61,086 nucleotides of DNA from Mycolicibacterium rhodesiae JS60 (GTDB lineage: Bacteria; Actinomycetota; Actinomycetes; Mycobacteriales; Mycobacteriaceae): the NCBI GenBank assembly GCA_000230935.2, contig AGIQ01000014.1, forward strand, positions 1 to 61,086. The letters are read 5' to 3'. Shown here piece after piece: positions 25,608-34,311 of the stretch (within the stretch, counting starts at the first letter, position 1; the number at the start of each line of letters is the position of its first letter). A program made the position numbers and the translations under genes. Under the pieces are notes generated by a model, which searched no databases, was not told the DNA's origin, and saw nothing but the letters and a program-made list of their open reading frames with translations.

Positions 25608-26411
25608 GTGGAGATGGTTTTCGCTCTGTTCTCGCGGCTGGACCGCGTTCGGGTCACGTTGGGCTACTCCGCGGCGCTGCTGGCGGTGGCGGCCACCCTG
25701 CTGGCGCTGGGGCCACACGTCCGTGACCAGGTCATCTGGCACGCGAGCACCAATCTGCACAATCTGGGGAACGGCCGCTTCGGCACGCTGATCGGCAGTG
25801 CCTTCGTCACGGAGCAGGGCCCGATCTATGTCTGGCTGCCCGGTTTGTTCGCGATTCTCGGGCTCGCCGAACTGCTGTGGCACAGCCGCCGGATGGTCGT
25901 CGCGTTCGTCGTCGGCCATGTCGGGGCGACGTTGTTGGTGGCGGCCGGGCTGGCCGCGGCGCTGGGCGCCGGGCTGGCGTCCTGGTCGATCGCCAATGTC
26001 ACCGATGTCGGCATGAGCTACGGCGCGGTGGGCGTGTTGGGCGCACTCACCGCGGCGATCCCGCAGCGCTGGCGGGCGGCGTGGACCGGCTGGTGGCTGG
26101 CCGTGGCGTTCGGTTCGGCGATCAGCTCCGGCGGCGACTTCACCAATGTCGGCCATGGCGTTGCCCTGGTCCTGGGCATGGCGGTGGGCACCCGCTTCGG
26201 TCACCCGGCGCACTGGACCACCGCGCGGTACGCGCTGCTCGCCGTCGCGATGGCATTCGGTTACCTGATCATGGCCAACACCGGGCTGTCGATCCTGACG
26301 ACAGCGACGCTCGGCGTGCTGGGCGCGCTGGCGGCCGCCCGCGTCGCCCGCCGTAGGGCCGTCCGCCGGGCGTTGGCCGGCGCGGCCACTGCGCAACCCG
26401 CCGGCTCATAA
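25608..26411 (+). CDS. rhomboid-like polytopic membrane protein (Rv1648-like)
   Basis: 267 residues with six to seven membrane helices and a basic C-terminus. TM segments carry GMSYGAVGVLGAL and NVGHGVALVLGMAVG, recalling the rhomboid GxSG and TM6 His motifs, but the serine motif reads MSYG, so protease activity is doubtful. It starts 3 bases after the cyclase stop (GTG 25608; ATG 25614 is an alternative) and should be cotranscribed. Same neighbour as Rv1648. Confidence 0.8.
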   Translation: MEMVFALFSRLDRVRVTLGYSAALLAVAATLLALGPHVRDQVIWHASTNLHNLGNGRFGTLIGSAFVTEQGPIYVWLPGLFAILGLAELLWHSRRMVVAFVVGHVGATLLVAAGLAAALGAGLASWSIANVTDVGMSYGAVGVLGALTAAIPQRWRAAWTGWWLAVAFGSAISSGGDFTNVGHGVALVLGMAVGTRFGHPAHWTTARYALLAVAMAFGYLIMANTGLSILTTATLGVLGALAAARVARRRAVRRALAGAATAQPAGS

Positions 26412-26450
26412 CTCCCTGCCAAACCTTCGGCGATACCCTGCGCGCCAATA

Positions 26451-26465
26451 TCACGTCATATGTGA
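26451..26465. promoter_or_regulatory. partial palindrome upstream of the mce operon
   Basis: TCACGTCATATGTGA has matching TCAC/GTGA ends and lies 64 bases before the mceA start, in the only intergenic gap (117 bp) before the operon. TATGAC about 18 bases downstream could be a -10. Candidate operator for an mce regulator. Confidence 0.35.
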
Positions 26466-26528
26466 CATCTATCTAGTCAGTTATGACACCGATGTGGTAC
26501 GAATTCTCTGGAGCCAGGGAGGTCGAGG

Positions 26529-27719
26529 TTGCGAAGCGCTGTTCGCCCCGCAGTGGGGCTGGCATCGGTCGTCCTGCTGGTCGCCGCCGTCGGCGCAGCG
26601 GTGGTCATGTTTCGCGGCGACGTCACCTCGAGTGTGCCGATCACCGTGGTCGCACCGCGCGCCGGGTTGGTGATGAACCCCGGAGCCAAGGTGAAAATGC
26701 GTGCCGTCCAGGTCGGCACGGTGACATCGATCGACCAGGATCCGAATGGTCAAGCGGTGCTTCATCTCTCGATCGATCCGGAGCAGTTGTCCCTGATCCC
26801 CGGCAACGTTCAGGTCGACATCACATCACCCACGGTGTTCGGCGCCAAGCTCGTCGAACTGACCGAGCCCGCCCAACCGTCGGCTCAGCCGCTGCGCTCC
26901 GGCCAGGTCATCGAAGCCGCCGACGTCACGGTGGAGATCAACACCGTCTTCCAACAACTGACGGCGGTGCTGTCGAAAGTGCAGCCGGAGAAGCTCAATG
27001 AAATTCTCGGCGCTCTCGCCGGGGCGATGGACGGACGGGGTGAGCGGCTCGGCCAGATGTTCTCGGACTTCGACACGGTGCTGGCCCGGCTCGAACCCGG
27101 TCTCGACAACTTGAGTCACGACATCGACGCGGCGAATGTGGCCGCCGGTGCCTACGCTGACGCCGCGCCTGATCTGATCAGGACCGCCGACAACGCGATT
27201 CGGATCAGCCAGACCCTCGTCGACCGGCGGGACGATCTGGATGCGTTGTTGCTCAGCGCTATCGGGCTGGCCGGCACAGGGTCCGAGGTCGTCGACGGTA
27301 ACCGGCAGGCGCTGACGGAAGTGCTGCACCTGCTGGTGCCCACCACCGATCTGACCAACCGCTACCGCGAAGCCCTGAACTGCACGCTGGCCGGCCTGGT
27401 ACCGATCGCCCTCGCACCGCCCCAACCTGACCCCGGTGCCGTCGTGTCGGTGAGCTTCACGATGGGTTTGGAGCGGTATCGCTATCCCGCTGACCTGCCC
27501 AAGGTCGCCGCCAAGGGCGGACCGCACTGCGCGGACCAGGGACTGCCGCACCTGGCGCCGAACACCAAGCCGCCGTTCCTGGTCACCGATGTCGGGGCCA
27601 ACCCGGCACAGTACGGAAACCAGGGCGTTCTGCTCAATTCCGATGGGCTCAAACAGATCCTGTACGGCCCGATCGACGGCCCGCCGCGCAACTCCGCGCA
27701 GATCGGGCAGCCGGGCTGA
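26529..27719 (+). CDS. mceA: MceA-type cell-entry family protein
   Basis: 396 residues: one N-terminal membrane helix (VGLASVVLLVAAVGAAVVMF), an MCE/MlaD domain (about 36-115; VVAPRAGLVMNPGAKVKMRAVQVGTV), then a helical cholesterol-uptake-porter-like region with RLEPGLDNLSHDI. Mce proteins assemble as heterohexameric tubes that carry lipids across the mycobacterial envelope, working with YrbE permeases and the MceG ATPase. TTG start 26529 with AGGGAGG upstream. It is the first gene of six; the preceding gene is rhomboid-like, not yrbE. Its stop overlaps mceB by one base. Confidence 0.9.
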   Translation: MRSAVRPAVGLASVVLLVAAVGAAVVMFRGDVTSSVPITVVAPRAGLVMNPGAKVKMRAVQVGTVTSIDQDPNGQAVLHLSIDPEQLSLIPGNVQVDITSPTVFGAKLVELTEPAQPSAQPLRSGQVIEAADVTVEINTVFQQLTAVLSKVQPEKLNEILGALAGAMDGRGERLGQMFSDFDTVLARLEPGLDNLSHDIDAANVAAGAYADAAPDLIRTADNAIRISQTLVDRRDDLDALLLSAIGLAGTGSEVVDGNRQALTEVLHLLVPTTDLTNRYREALNCTLAGLVPIALAPPQPDPGAVVSVSFTMGLERYRYPADLPKVAAKGGPHCADQGLPHLAPNTKPPFLVTDVGANPAQYGNQGVLLNSDGLKQILYGPIDGPPRNSAQIGQPG

Positions 27720-28744
27720 TGCGGTCGCTGCGGGCAACGGGGTTGAAGTTCACCGCTTTCGCGGTCGTGATGGTTGTGGCAACGGCATTCCTGTTCATGA
27801 CCTTCGCGCAGTACCGCACCGGTCGCACCAACGGGTACTCCGCGGTGTTCGCCGACGTGTCCCGGCTCAAGGCCGGCGACAGTGTGCGAGCCGCCGGGAT
27901 CCGCATCGGGACCGTCGACACCGTGACGCTGCGCGGCGACGCCACCGCCCTCGTCACCTTCGAGGCCGACCGAGACGTGGTGCTGACCACCGCAACCCGG
28001 GCGGCTGTCCGCTATCTCAACCTGGTCGGCGACCGCTACCTGGAGCTGGTGGACGCGCCGGGACCTACGGCGACGCTGCCCGCGGGCTCCCAGATTCCCA
28101 TCGATCGCACCCAGCCGGCTCTCGACCTCGATCTGTTGCTCAGTGGTCTGAAGCCGGTGATCCAGAGCCTGAGTCCGCAGGACGTCAACGCACTCACCAC
28201 CTCGCTGGTGCAGATCCTGCAGGGGCAGGGCGGCACCGTGGATTCGTTGTTCGCCAAGACATCCTCGTTCACCAACGCCCTGGCCGACAACGACAGCGTC
28301 ATCGCCGCGCTGATCGACAATCTGAAAGTCGTGCTGTCGGCGCTGACCGCCGAGGGGGAGCGCTTCTCGACCGCGATAGACCGCATCGAGAAGATGATCA
28401 CCGGATTCGCCGACGACCGCGATCCGATCGGCGCGGCCATCGACGCCCTCGACGCGGGTACCGCGTCCCTGGCCGGTCTGCTCACCGACGCACGACCGCC
28501 GCTCGCCGGTGCGGTCAACGAATTGAGCCGTCTCGCACCACTTTTGGACCAGGACAAGGACCGAGTGGATCGCGCGCTGGCGAAGGCGCCCGAGAACTAC
28601 CGCAAACTGACCCGCCTCGGCGCGTACGGCAGCTTCATCCAGATGTATGTGTGCGGCATGTCGGTGCGAGTGACCGACCTGGAGGGCCGGACGGCAGTGT
28701 TCCCGTGGCTCAAGCAGGAGAGCGGAAGGTGCGCCGAGCCGTGA
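27719..28744 (+). CDS. mceB: MceB-type protein
   Basis: 341 residues. N-terminal membrane helix (FTAFAVVMVVATAFLFMTFA), MCE domain with YSAVFADVSRLKAGDSVRAAGIRIGTV, helical needle region (LIDNLKVVLSALTAEGERF), and the MceB-type ending NYRKLTRLGAYGSFIQMYVC. Overlaps mceA by one base (TGATG) and mceC by one base, so the operon is translationally coupled. Confidence 0.92.
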   Translation: MRSLRATGLKFTAFAVVMVVATAFLFMTFAQYRTGRTNGYSAVFADVSRLKAGDSVRAAGIRIGTVDTVTLRGDATALVTFEADRDVVLTTATRAAVRYLNLVGDRYLELVDAPGPTATLPAGSQIPIDRTQPALDLDLLLSGLKPVIQSLSPQDVNALTTSLVQILQGQGGTVDSLFAKTSSFTNALADNDSVIAALIDNLKVVLSALTAEGERFSTAIDRIEKMITGFADDRDPIGAAIDALDAGTASLAGLLTDARPPLAGAVNELSRLAPLLDQDKDRVDRALAKAPENYRKLTRLGAYGSFIQMYVCGMSVRVTDLEGRTAVFPWLKQESGRCAEP

Positions 28745-29838
28745 TGCTGAAATACCGTGGCGGACGATTGATTCGAGCCGGATTCATCGGACTCGGGGCT
28801 GCAGTTCTGGTCGTGCTCGTCGGCCTGGCGCCGCAGCGGCTGCGGTCGTGGGCGACCCAGGTGCGATACCAGGCGGTGTTCGGTGAAGCCGGTGGCCTGG
28901 TGGCCGGCAACGATGTGGTGATCTCCGGCATCAAGGTCGGCACCGTCTCGGCAGTGTCGCTGCTGCGCGGCGATGCGCTGGTGACGTTCACCATCGACGG
29001 CACCGTGCATCTGGGATCGCAAACCACCGCGCACATCAAGACCGGTACCGTGCTCGGCGCGCGGATCGTGACGCTGGTTCCGGCGGGCACGGGTGCACAG
29101 AAACCCTCTGAGCCGATTCCGCTGTCGCGGACGTCCTCGCCCTATGTGCTCACCGATGCCGTCGGCGATCTCACCACGAACGCGGCAGGGCTGGACACCG
29201 CATCGCTGAACCAGTCGCTGGAGACCCTCTCGGACACCATCGACGCGATGGCGCCGCAGCTGGGGCCGACGTTGGAGGGCCTGAGCCGGTTGTCCCGGTC
29301 GATGAATGACCGCAATGACACCCTGCGCGAACTCCTGCGCAGCGCAGCCGATCTCACCGGAGTGCTGTCCGAACGCCGAGAACAGGTCAATGCGCTCATC
29401 CTCAACGGCGCCGACCTGGTGGCAGTACTGGCCCAGCGGCGCCAGGTGATCGCCGACCTGCTGGCCAACACCTCGGCGATGAGCAGGCAGTTGTCGGGTC
29501 TGGTCCACGACAACGAAGCCAAGCTGACGCCCACCCTTCAGAAGCTCAATTCGGTGACGGCGGTGCTGCAGAAGAACAGCGACAACATCGCCAAGGCGCT
29601 GCCCGGGCTGGCCAAGTACGAGATCACCATGGGTGAGGCCGTGTCGAGCGGTTTCTACTACCAGGCCTACACCGCCAACGTCATACCCGCGGAGTTCCTG
29701 CAGCCGTTCTTCGACTACGCCTTCGGCTTCCGCCGGGGTACCAACGCGGGACAGCCGCCCGACAATGCCGGACCCCGCGCGGAATTCCCCTTCCCGTACA
29801 ACGGGATTCCTCCGCAACCCCAGGAGGGGCAACGGTGA
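28744..29838 (+). CDS. mceC: MceC-type protein
   Basis: 364 residues from ATG 28744, overlapping the mceB stop. Membrane anchor (LIRAGFIGLGAAVLVVLVGLA), MCE domain with YQAVFGEAGGLVAGNDVVISGIKVGTV, coiled helical region (LSRLSRSMNDRNDTLRELLRSAADLTGVLSERREQV) and a Pro-rich C-terminus (FPFPYNGIPPQPQ) as usual for MceC. Codons of the same frame upstream, inside mceA and mceB, are shadow. Confidence 0.9.
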   Translation: MLKYRGGRLIRAGFIGLGAAVLVVLVGLAPQRLRSWATQVRYQAVFGEAGGLVAGNDVVISGIKVGTVSAVSLLRGDALVTFTIDGTVHLGSQTTAHIKTGTVLGARIVTLVPAGTGAQKPSEPIPLSRTSSPYVLTDAVGDLTTNAAGLDTASLNQSLETLSDTIDAMAPQLGPTLEGLSRLSRSMNDRNDTLRELLRSAADLTGVLSERREQVNALILNGADLVAVLAQRRQVIADLLANTSAMSRQLSGLVHDNEAKLTPTLQKLNSVTAVLQKNSDNIAKALPGLAKYEITMGEAVSSGFYYQAYTANVIPAEFLQPFFDYAFGFRRGTNAGQPPDNAGPRAEFPFPYNGIPPQPQEGQR

Positions 29839-31082
29839 GCGTCCGCAGCAGAGTCATCGCCGCGACGGCCGCAGTGCTGGTCGCGCTGGGTGCGGCAAGT
29901 ACGGCGCTGGTGATCCGTCACACCTACTTTCCCGCGACGATGATCACCGCCTACTTCACCGCCGCCACCGCGATCTATGCCGGTGACGAGGTTCGGGTAT
30001 CCGGGGTCAAGGTGGACACGATCGATTCCATCGAGCCCGTCGGCAAGCAGGTGAAGATGGTGCTCAGTATCGATTCCGGGGTGTCGATCCCGGCCGGTGC
30101 CAGCGCCGTCATCGTCGCGCAGAATCTCGTCGCGGCCCGCTATCTGCAGTTGACGCCCGCCTATCGGGACAGCGGACCGACGATGCCCTCCGGTGCGGTC
30201 ATTCCCGTGGAACGAACAGCCATCCCGGTCGAGTGGGACGATGTCAAAACCCAGTTGATGCGCCTGTCAACCGATTTGGGGCCCAGCAGTGAATCGGCGC
30301 GGCCGGCACTGGCCCGGCTGATCGACGACACCGCCACTGCCATGGGCGGCAACGGCATCAAGCTGCGCCAGATGCTGGCTCAACTGTCAGCGGTGGCCCG
30401 CATTTTCGCCGACGGCGGCGGCAACGTCGTCGACATCATCACCGGGCTGCAGAACCTGGTGACCGCGCTGCACGACAGCAGCGGCGCGATCGTCGACTTC
30501 GAACACCGTCTTGCCACGCTGACGGGCACGCTGACGGGCACGCTGGACGACCACACCGGCGATCTCGACGCCGCGTTGCGCGATCTGGCGACCGCGACGG
30601 CGGATGCCAAGCGCTTCGTCGGCGAAAGCCGGGAACTGACCGTCGAACAGGTCCAGCGGCTGACCGACGTCACCAGGAACTTGGCCGACAACCGCAAGAG
30701 CCTCGAGCAACTGCTGCACGTCGCGCCCAATGCGTTCGCCAACTACTACAACGTGTACAACCCGGACACCGGAGACAACATCGGGTCCATCGTGTTCAAC
30801 GACTTCGCCAATCCCATCCAGTTCATCTGCGGGCAGATCGGTGCCATCGAGAATGCCACGGCACCGGAAACCGGCAAGCTGTGCGCCCAGTACCTCGGCC
30901 CGGCGCTGCGGCTGCTCAGCGTCAACCTGGTGCCGTTCCCGATGAGCCCGTATCTGATGAAGGCGCCGTCCCCGGAGAATCTTCTCTACTCCGATCCGGC
31001 GCTCGCCCCCGGCGGATCGGGACCTGCGCCGGGTCCCGCCGAGACCCCGCCTGCCATCTCGGCCTATCAGGGGACGCCATGA
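29835..31082 (+). CDS. mceD: MceD-type protein
   Basis: 415 residues, GTG 29835 overlapping the mceC stop by 4 bases. N-terminal anchor (VIAATAAVLVALGAASTALV), MCE domain with ITAYFTAATAIYAGDEVRVSGVKVDTI, long helical section, then the MceD hallmark NAFANYYNVYNPDTG with FICGQIGAIENA and a Pro/Gly-rich tail. Confidence 0.92.
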   Translation: MSVRSRVIAATAAVLVALGAASTALVIRHTYFPATMITAYFTAATAIYAGDEVRVSGVKVDTIDSIEPVGKQVKMVLSIDSGVSIPAGASAVIVAQNLVAARYLQLTPAYRDSGPTMPSGAVIPVERTAIPVEWDDVKTQLMRLSTDLGPSSESARPALARLIDDTATAMGGNGIKLRQMLAQLSAVARIFADGGGNVVDIITGLQNLVTALHDSSGAIVDFEHRLATLTGTLTGTLDDHTGDLDAALRDLATATADAKRFVGESRELTVEQVQRLTDVTRNLADNRKSLEQLLHVAPNAFANYYNVYNPDTGDNIGSIVFNDFANPIQFICGQIGAIENATAPETGKLCAQYLGPALRLLSVNLVPFPMSPYLMKAPSPENLLYSDPALAPGGSGPAPGPAETPPAISAYQGTP

Positions 31083-32209
31083 GATATCAGCGCATCTGGG
31101 CTACCGCGGCGGTCGTGCTCATCGCGTCCGGCGCCTCCGGATGCGGATTCCGGGGCCTGAACTCCCTGCCGCTGCCGGGCACGCAGGACAGGAACGGCGC
31201 GAGCGTCTTTCACATCGAGATCGCCAATGTCGGTATGCTGGAATCGAATTCGCCGGTCCTGGTCGCCGACGTCGTGGTCGGAACGGTCGGGGCCATGCGG
31301 CTGCGTGATTGGCACGCCGACGTCGAGGTGTTCGTTCGTCCCGACATCGCAGTACCTGCCAACGCCGTAGCCACGGTCGGGCAGACCAGCCTGCTTGGTT
31401 CCATGCATCTGGAACTCGACCCGCCGGTGGGCGTGCCGCCGGCCGGCCGGCTGCAGCCGGGAGCGACGATCCCGCTGAGCAAGTCGTCGACGTATCCGTC
31501 CACCGAGCGGACTCTGTCGACATTGTCGGCGGTGGTCAACGGCGGGGGACTGGGCCAGATCGGTGACGTGATCCGCAACGCCAACACCGCGCTGTCCGGA
31601 CGGCAGAATCAGGTGCGGGACCTGTTGCGGCGGCTGGACACCTTCGTGGGCACACTGGACGGCCAGCGCGCCGACCTGATCGACATGATTCACCAGCTGA
31701 ACAGGTTCACCGGCACGTTCGCACAGCAGCGGGAGGTGATCAGCCGTGCGCTGCACCATGTTCCGGCCGCACTCGACGTCCTGATCCGGGAACGGCCGCG
31801 CATCGTCGCCGCACTGGAGAAGCTGCGCACGTTCAGCGAGTCGACCACCGATCTGATCAACACCGCCCAGGACGACCTCGTCACGAACCTGCGCAATCTC
31901 GAGCCGACGGTCAAGGCGTTGGCCGACGTCGGCCCCGAGCTCGACACCGCACTCGCCTTCGCCGTCACCTACCCGTACAGCCAGAGCTACATCGACCGTG
32001 CCGTCCGCGGTGACTACGTGAACATGTTCCTGGTCGCCGATCTGACGGTTCCGCGGTTGAAACGAACGCTGTTCCTGGGTACCCGATGGGGCGACCAGGA
32101 CGCCAAACTGATTCCGGCGCCGGGTGATCCGTGGTATCTCAACTACACCTACGATCCGCTGCGGACCGGTATCACGCCGGAACCCCCGCCGGCAGGCGGA
32201 GGTCGCTGA
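31079..32209 (+). CDS. mceE: MceE-type lipoprotein (LprK-like)
   Basis: 376 residues, ATG 31079 overlapping mceD by 4 bases. Signal peptide ends in lipobox SGASGC with lipidated Cys22, the trait separating MceE from the other five. MCE domain HIEIANVGMLESNSPVLVADVVVGTV, helical region LLRRLDTFVGTLDGQRADLIDMIHQLN. Acts at the outer face of the plasma membrane as part of the Mce complex. Confidence 0.92.
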   Translation: MRYQRIWATAAVVLIASGASGCGFRGLNSLPLPGTQDRNGASVFHIEIANVGMLESNSPVLVADVVVGTVGAMRLRDWHADVEVFVRPDIAVPANAVATVGQTSLLGSMHLELDPPVGVPPAGRLQPGATIPLSKSSTYPSTERTLSTLSAVVNGGGLGQIGDVIRNANTALSGRQNQVRDLLRRLDTFVGTLDGQRADLIDMIHQLNRFTGTFAQQREVISRALHHVPAALDVLIRERPRIVAALEKLRTFSESTTDLINTAQDDLVTNLRNLEPTVKALADVGPELDTALAFAVTYPYSQSYIDRAVRGDYVNMFLVADLTVPRLKRTLFLGTRWGDQDAKLIPAPGDPWYLNYTYDPLRTGITPEPPPAGGGR

Positions 32210-33645
32210 TGCTGACGCGGCTCATTCGCATCCAGCTGGTGATCTTCGGAGTCATCTCCCTTGTCGGACTCCTGCTGATGACCTTCGTATTCCTTCAGGT
32301 TCCGACGCTGTTGGGGATCGGGAAGATCACCGTCACCCTGCAACTGCCCAGTGGCGGCGGTCTGTACCGGTTCTCGAATGTGACGTACCGCGGCGTGCAA
32401 GTCGGCAAGGTCACTGCATTGAGGTTGACCAGACAGGGCGCGGAAGCGACTCTGTCGCTGGACACTTCGCCCAAGATCCCGGTCGACCTACGTGCCGAGG
32501 TCCGCAGCGCCTCGGCGATCGGCGAACAGTACGTGGATCTTCGGCCGCAGAGCGCATCAGGTCCATATCTGCACGACGGGTCGGTGATCGGTCGGCAGCA
32601 GAGCACCGTTCCGCAAGCGGTCGGCCCAATGCTCGATCGGGTGAGTGCTCTGGTCAACAGCATTCCCGGAGACAAGCTCTCGCTGTTGATCGATGAGTCG
32701 GACACGGGGCTGCGTGGCGCGGGCTACGACCTTTCCTCGCTGGTGGACTCCTCGGCCACCGTGGTCGGCAGGATCAGCGGTGTCGGTGATCGCGCCCGGA
32801 TGTTGATCGACGACGCGGTGCCACTACTCGATTCACAGGTCGCCACAACGGATTCGCTGCAGGTGTGGGCACGCGGCCTGGCCGACGTCACCCAGACGGT
32901 GGCCGACGACGACGAGCAGGTGCGCGCTGTGCTGCGTACCGGTCCGGCCGCCGCGAACGAAGTGACCCGCCTGCTCGAACAGGTCAAGCCCACGCTGCCG
33001 GTCCTACTGGCCAGCCTGAGCGCCGTCGGTCAGATCCTGGTCACCTACAACTCGTCGCTCGAGCAGTTGCTCGTGCTGTTGCCGCCGGCCATCGCCAGCA
33101 CCCAGGCGTTCGGCCTGCCGACCAACAACCCGACGGGATTGCCGGTGGGGGAGTTCGCGATCACGCTGGGTGACCCGCCACCGTGCACCGTCGGATTCCT
33201 ACCCCCGTCATCCTGGCGGTCGCCGGCCGACACGACGACGATCGACACCCCCGACGGCCTGTATTGCAAACTGCCGCAAGACTCTCCGATCGCCGTCCGC
33301 GGTGCCAGAAACTACCCGTGCGTCGGCAGGCCGGGCAAGCGAGCGCCGACCGCCGAGATCTGTGACAGCGACCAGCCGTTCGTGCCGACTGCGGTTCGCC
33401 AGCATGCGGTCGGCCCTTATCCGCTGGACCCCAATCTGATAGCGCAGGGTGTTCCGCCGGACAGCAGGGTTCCCGGGGCGGCGCCCAGCGGGTTCGGGAC
33501 CACAGATGGCCCCGCACCGGTATCGGTTGTGCCGTACAACCCGGCAACGGGCAGCTTTGTCACCCCCGACGGGCATCGCCATGTGCAGTCGGACCTTGCG
33601 TCGCCGACGGCGCCGACGTCGTGGAAAGACCTGCTGCCGTGTTAG
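32209..33645 (+). CDS. mceF: MceF-type protein
   Basis: 478 residues, ATG 32209 overlapping the mceE stop by one base. Membrane anchor (LVIFGVISLVGLLLMTFVF), MCE domain with YRFSNVTYRGVQVGKVTAL, long helical section, and a Cys/Pro-rich C-terminal region (PPPCTVGFLPPSSWRSPADTT, YPCVGRPGKRAPTAEIC) typical of MceF. Last gene of the operon; it converges with and overlaps the TetR gene by 4 bases. No mas or yrbE genes follow. Confidence 0.92.
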   Translation: MLTRLIRIQLVIFGVISLVGLLLMTFVFLQVPTLLGIGKITVTLQLPSGGGLYRFSNVTYRGVQVGKVTALRLTRQGAEATLSLDTSPKIPVDLRAEVRSASAIGEQYVDLRPQSASGPYLHDGSVIGRQQSTVPQAVGPMLDRVSALVNSIPGDKLSLLIDESDTGLRGAGYDLSSLVDSSATVVGRISGVGDRARMLIDDAVPLLDSQVATTDSLQVWARGLADVTQTVADDDEQVRAVLRTGPAAANEVTRLLEQVKPTLPVLLASLSAVGQILVTYNSSLEQLLVLLPPAIASTQAFGLPTNNPTGLPVGEFAITLGDPPPCTVGFLPPSSWRSPADTTTIDTPDGLYCKLPQDSPIAVRGARNYPCVGRPGKRAPTAEICDSDQPFVPTAVRQHAVGPYPLDPNLIAQGVPPDSRVPGAAPSGFGTTDGPAPVSVVPYNPATGSFVTPDGHRHVQSDLASPTAPTSWKDLLPC

Positions 33646-34232
33646 GTCAGCGGCGCCAGACCGGACCGCACCAGGTCGACACTCGTGGAGACGACCTCGC
33701 GCAGGTCGGTCGTGCAGCCGTCGCGGCCCCAGCGCTCCACCGCGGCGACAAGGGCGGCGGCCAGTGCGGCGCCGGCCACTTCGGCGATCAGATCGACATC
33801 GGGCAGTTCGGGGTAGCGGCGCCTGACGAACTCGGTCAGCACCTCGGCGAACGACGTCTGAACCACCCGAAGGTGACCCGCGGTGCGCTCGCCGTCGAGC
33901 AGGGTCGCCCGCAGGATGGCGGCCTGGCGGACGATTTCCAGGTCGTGCGGGAAGCTGACCACACTACCCAGCACCGCGTCGAAGATCGATTCGTTGGCCG
34001 GGCGCCGGGCCAAAGCCTCGGCGAACCATTCGAGTTGAGTCTCGTAGTCCTGGAACAGCACCGCCTCTTTGGTCGGGAAGTGCCGGAAGAACGTGCGCTG
34101 GGTGACGCCGGCGTCGTCGGCGAGCTGAGCGACCGTCACATTGGCGAAACCGTCGCGAGCGAATCGCGCCAACGCCACCTCGCGCAGCGCCTCACGCGTC
34201 GAAGTCCTGCGTCGCTCGTGCGCGTTCGTCAT
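33642..34232 (-). CDS. TetR-family transcriptional regulator
   Basis: 196 residues from ATG 34232. N-terminal helix-turn-helix: ALREVALARFARDGFANVTVAQLADDAGVTQRTFFRHFPTKEAVLF. The C-terminal ligand domain (MftR-like, with LDGERTAGHLRVVQ and a terminal RWGRDG) is divergent. It is divergently placed 79 bp from the flavoprotein-ferredoxin operon, the usual layout for a local repressor, and convergent to mceF. Confidence 0.9.
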   Translation of the reverse strand: MTNAHERRRTSTREALREVALARFARDGFANVTVAQLADDAGVTQRTFFRHFPTKEAVLFQDYETQLEWFAEALARRPANESIFDAVLGSVVSFPHDLEIVRQAAILRATLLDGERTAGHLRVVQTSFAEVLTEFVRRRYPELPDVDLIAEVAGAALAAALVAAVERWGRDGCTTDLREVVSTSVDLVRSGLAPLT

Positions 34233-34311
34233 TACGACATTTTCGCACAATCCTTTTCGTGAATTCACCGCAGTCTCGACATCTGTCCCATCAAGTGAGG
34301 AGAAACCAGCA

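Noticed and set aside
24579..26396. Long upstream extension of the MpaB-like frame
   Set aside because: It is antisense to adenylyl cyclase and the rhomboid-like gene and has no conserved residues.
27589..28743. Upstream extension of the mceC frame
   Set aside because: It runs through mceA and mceB in another frame; family similarity begins at 28744.
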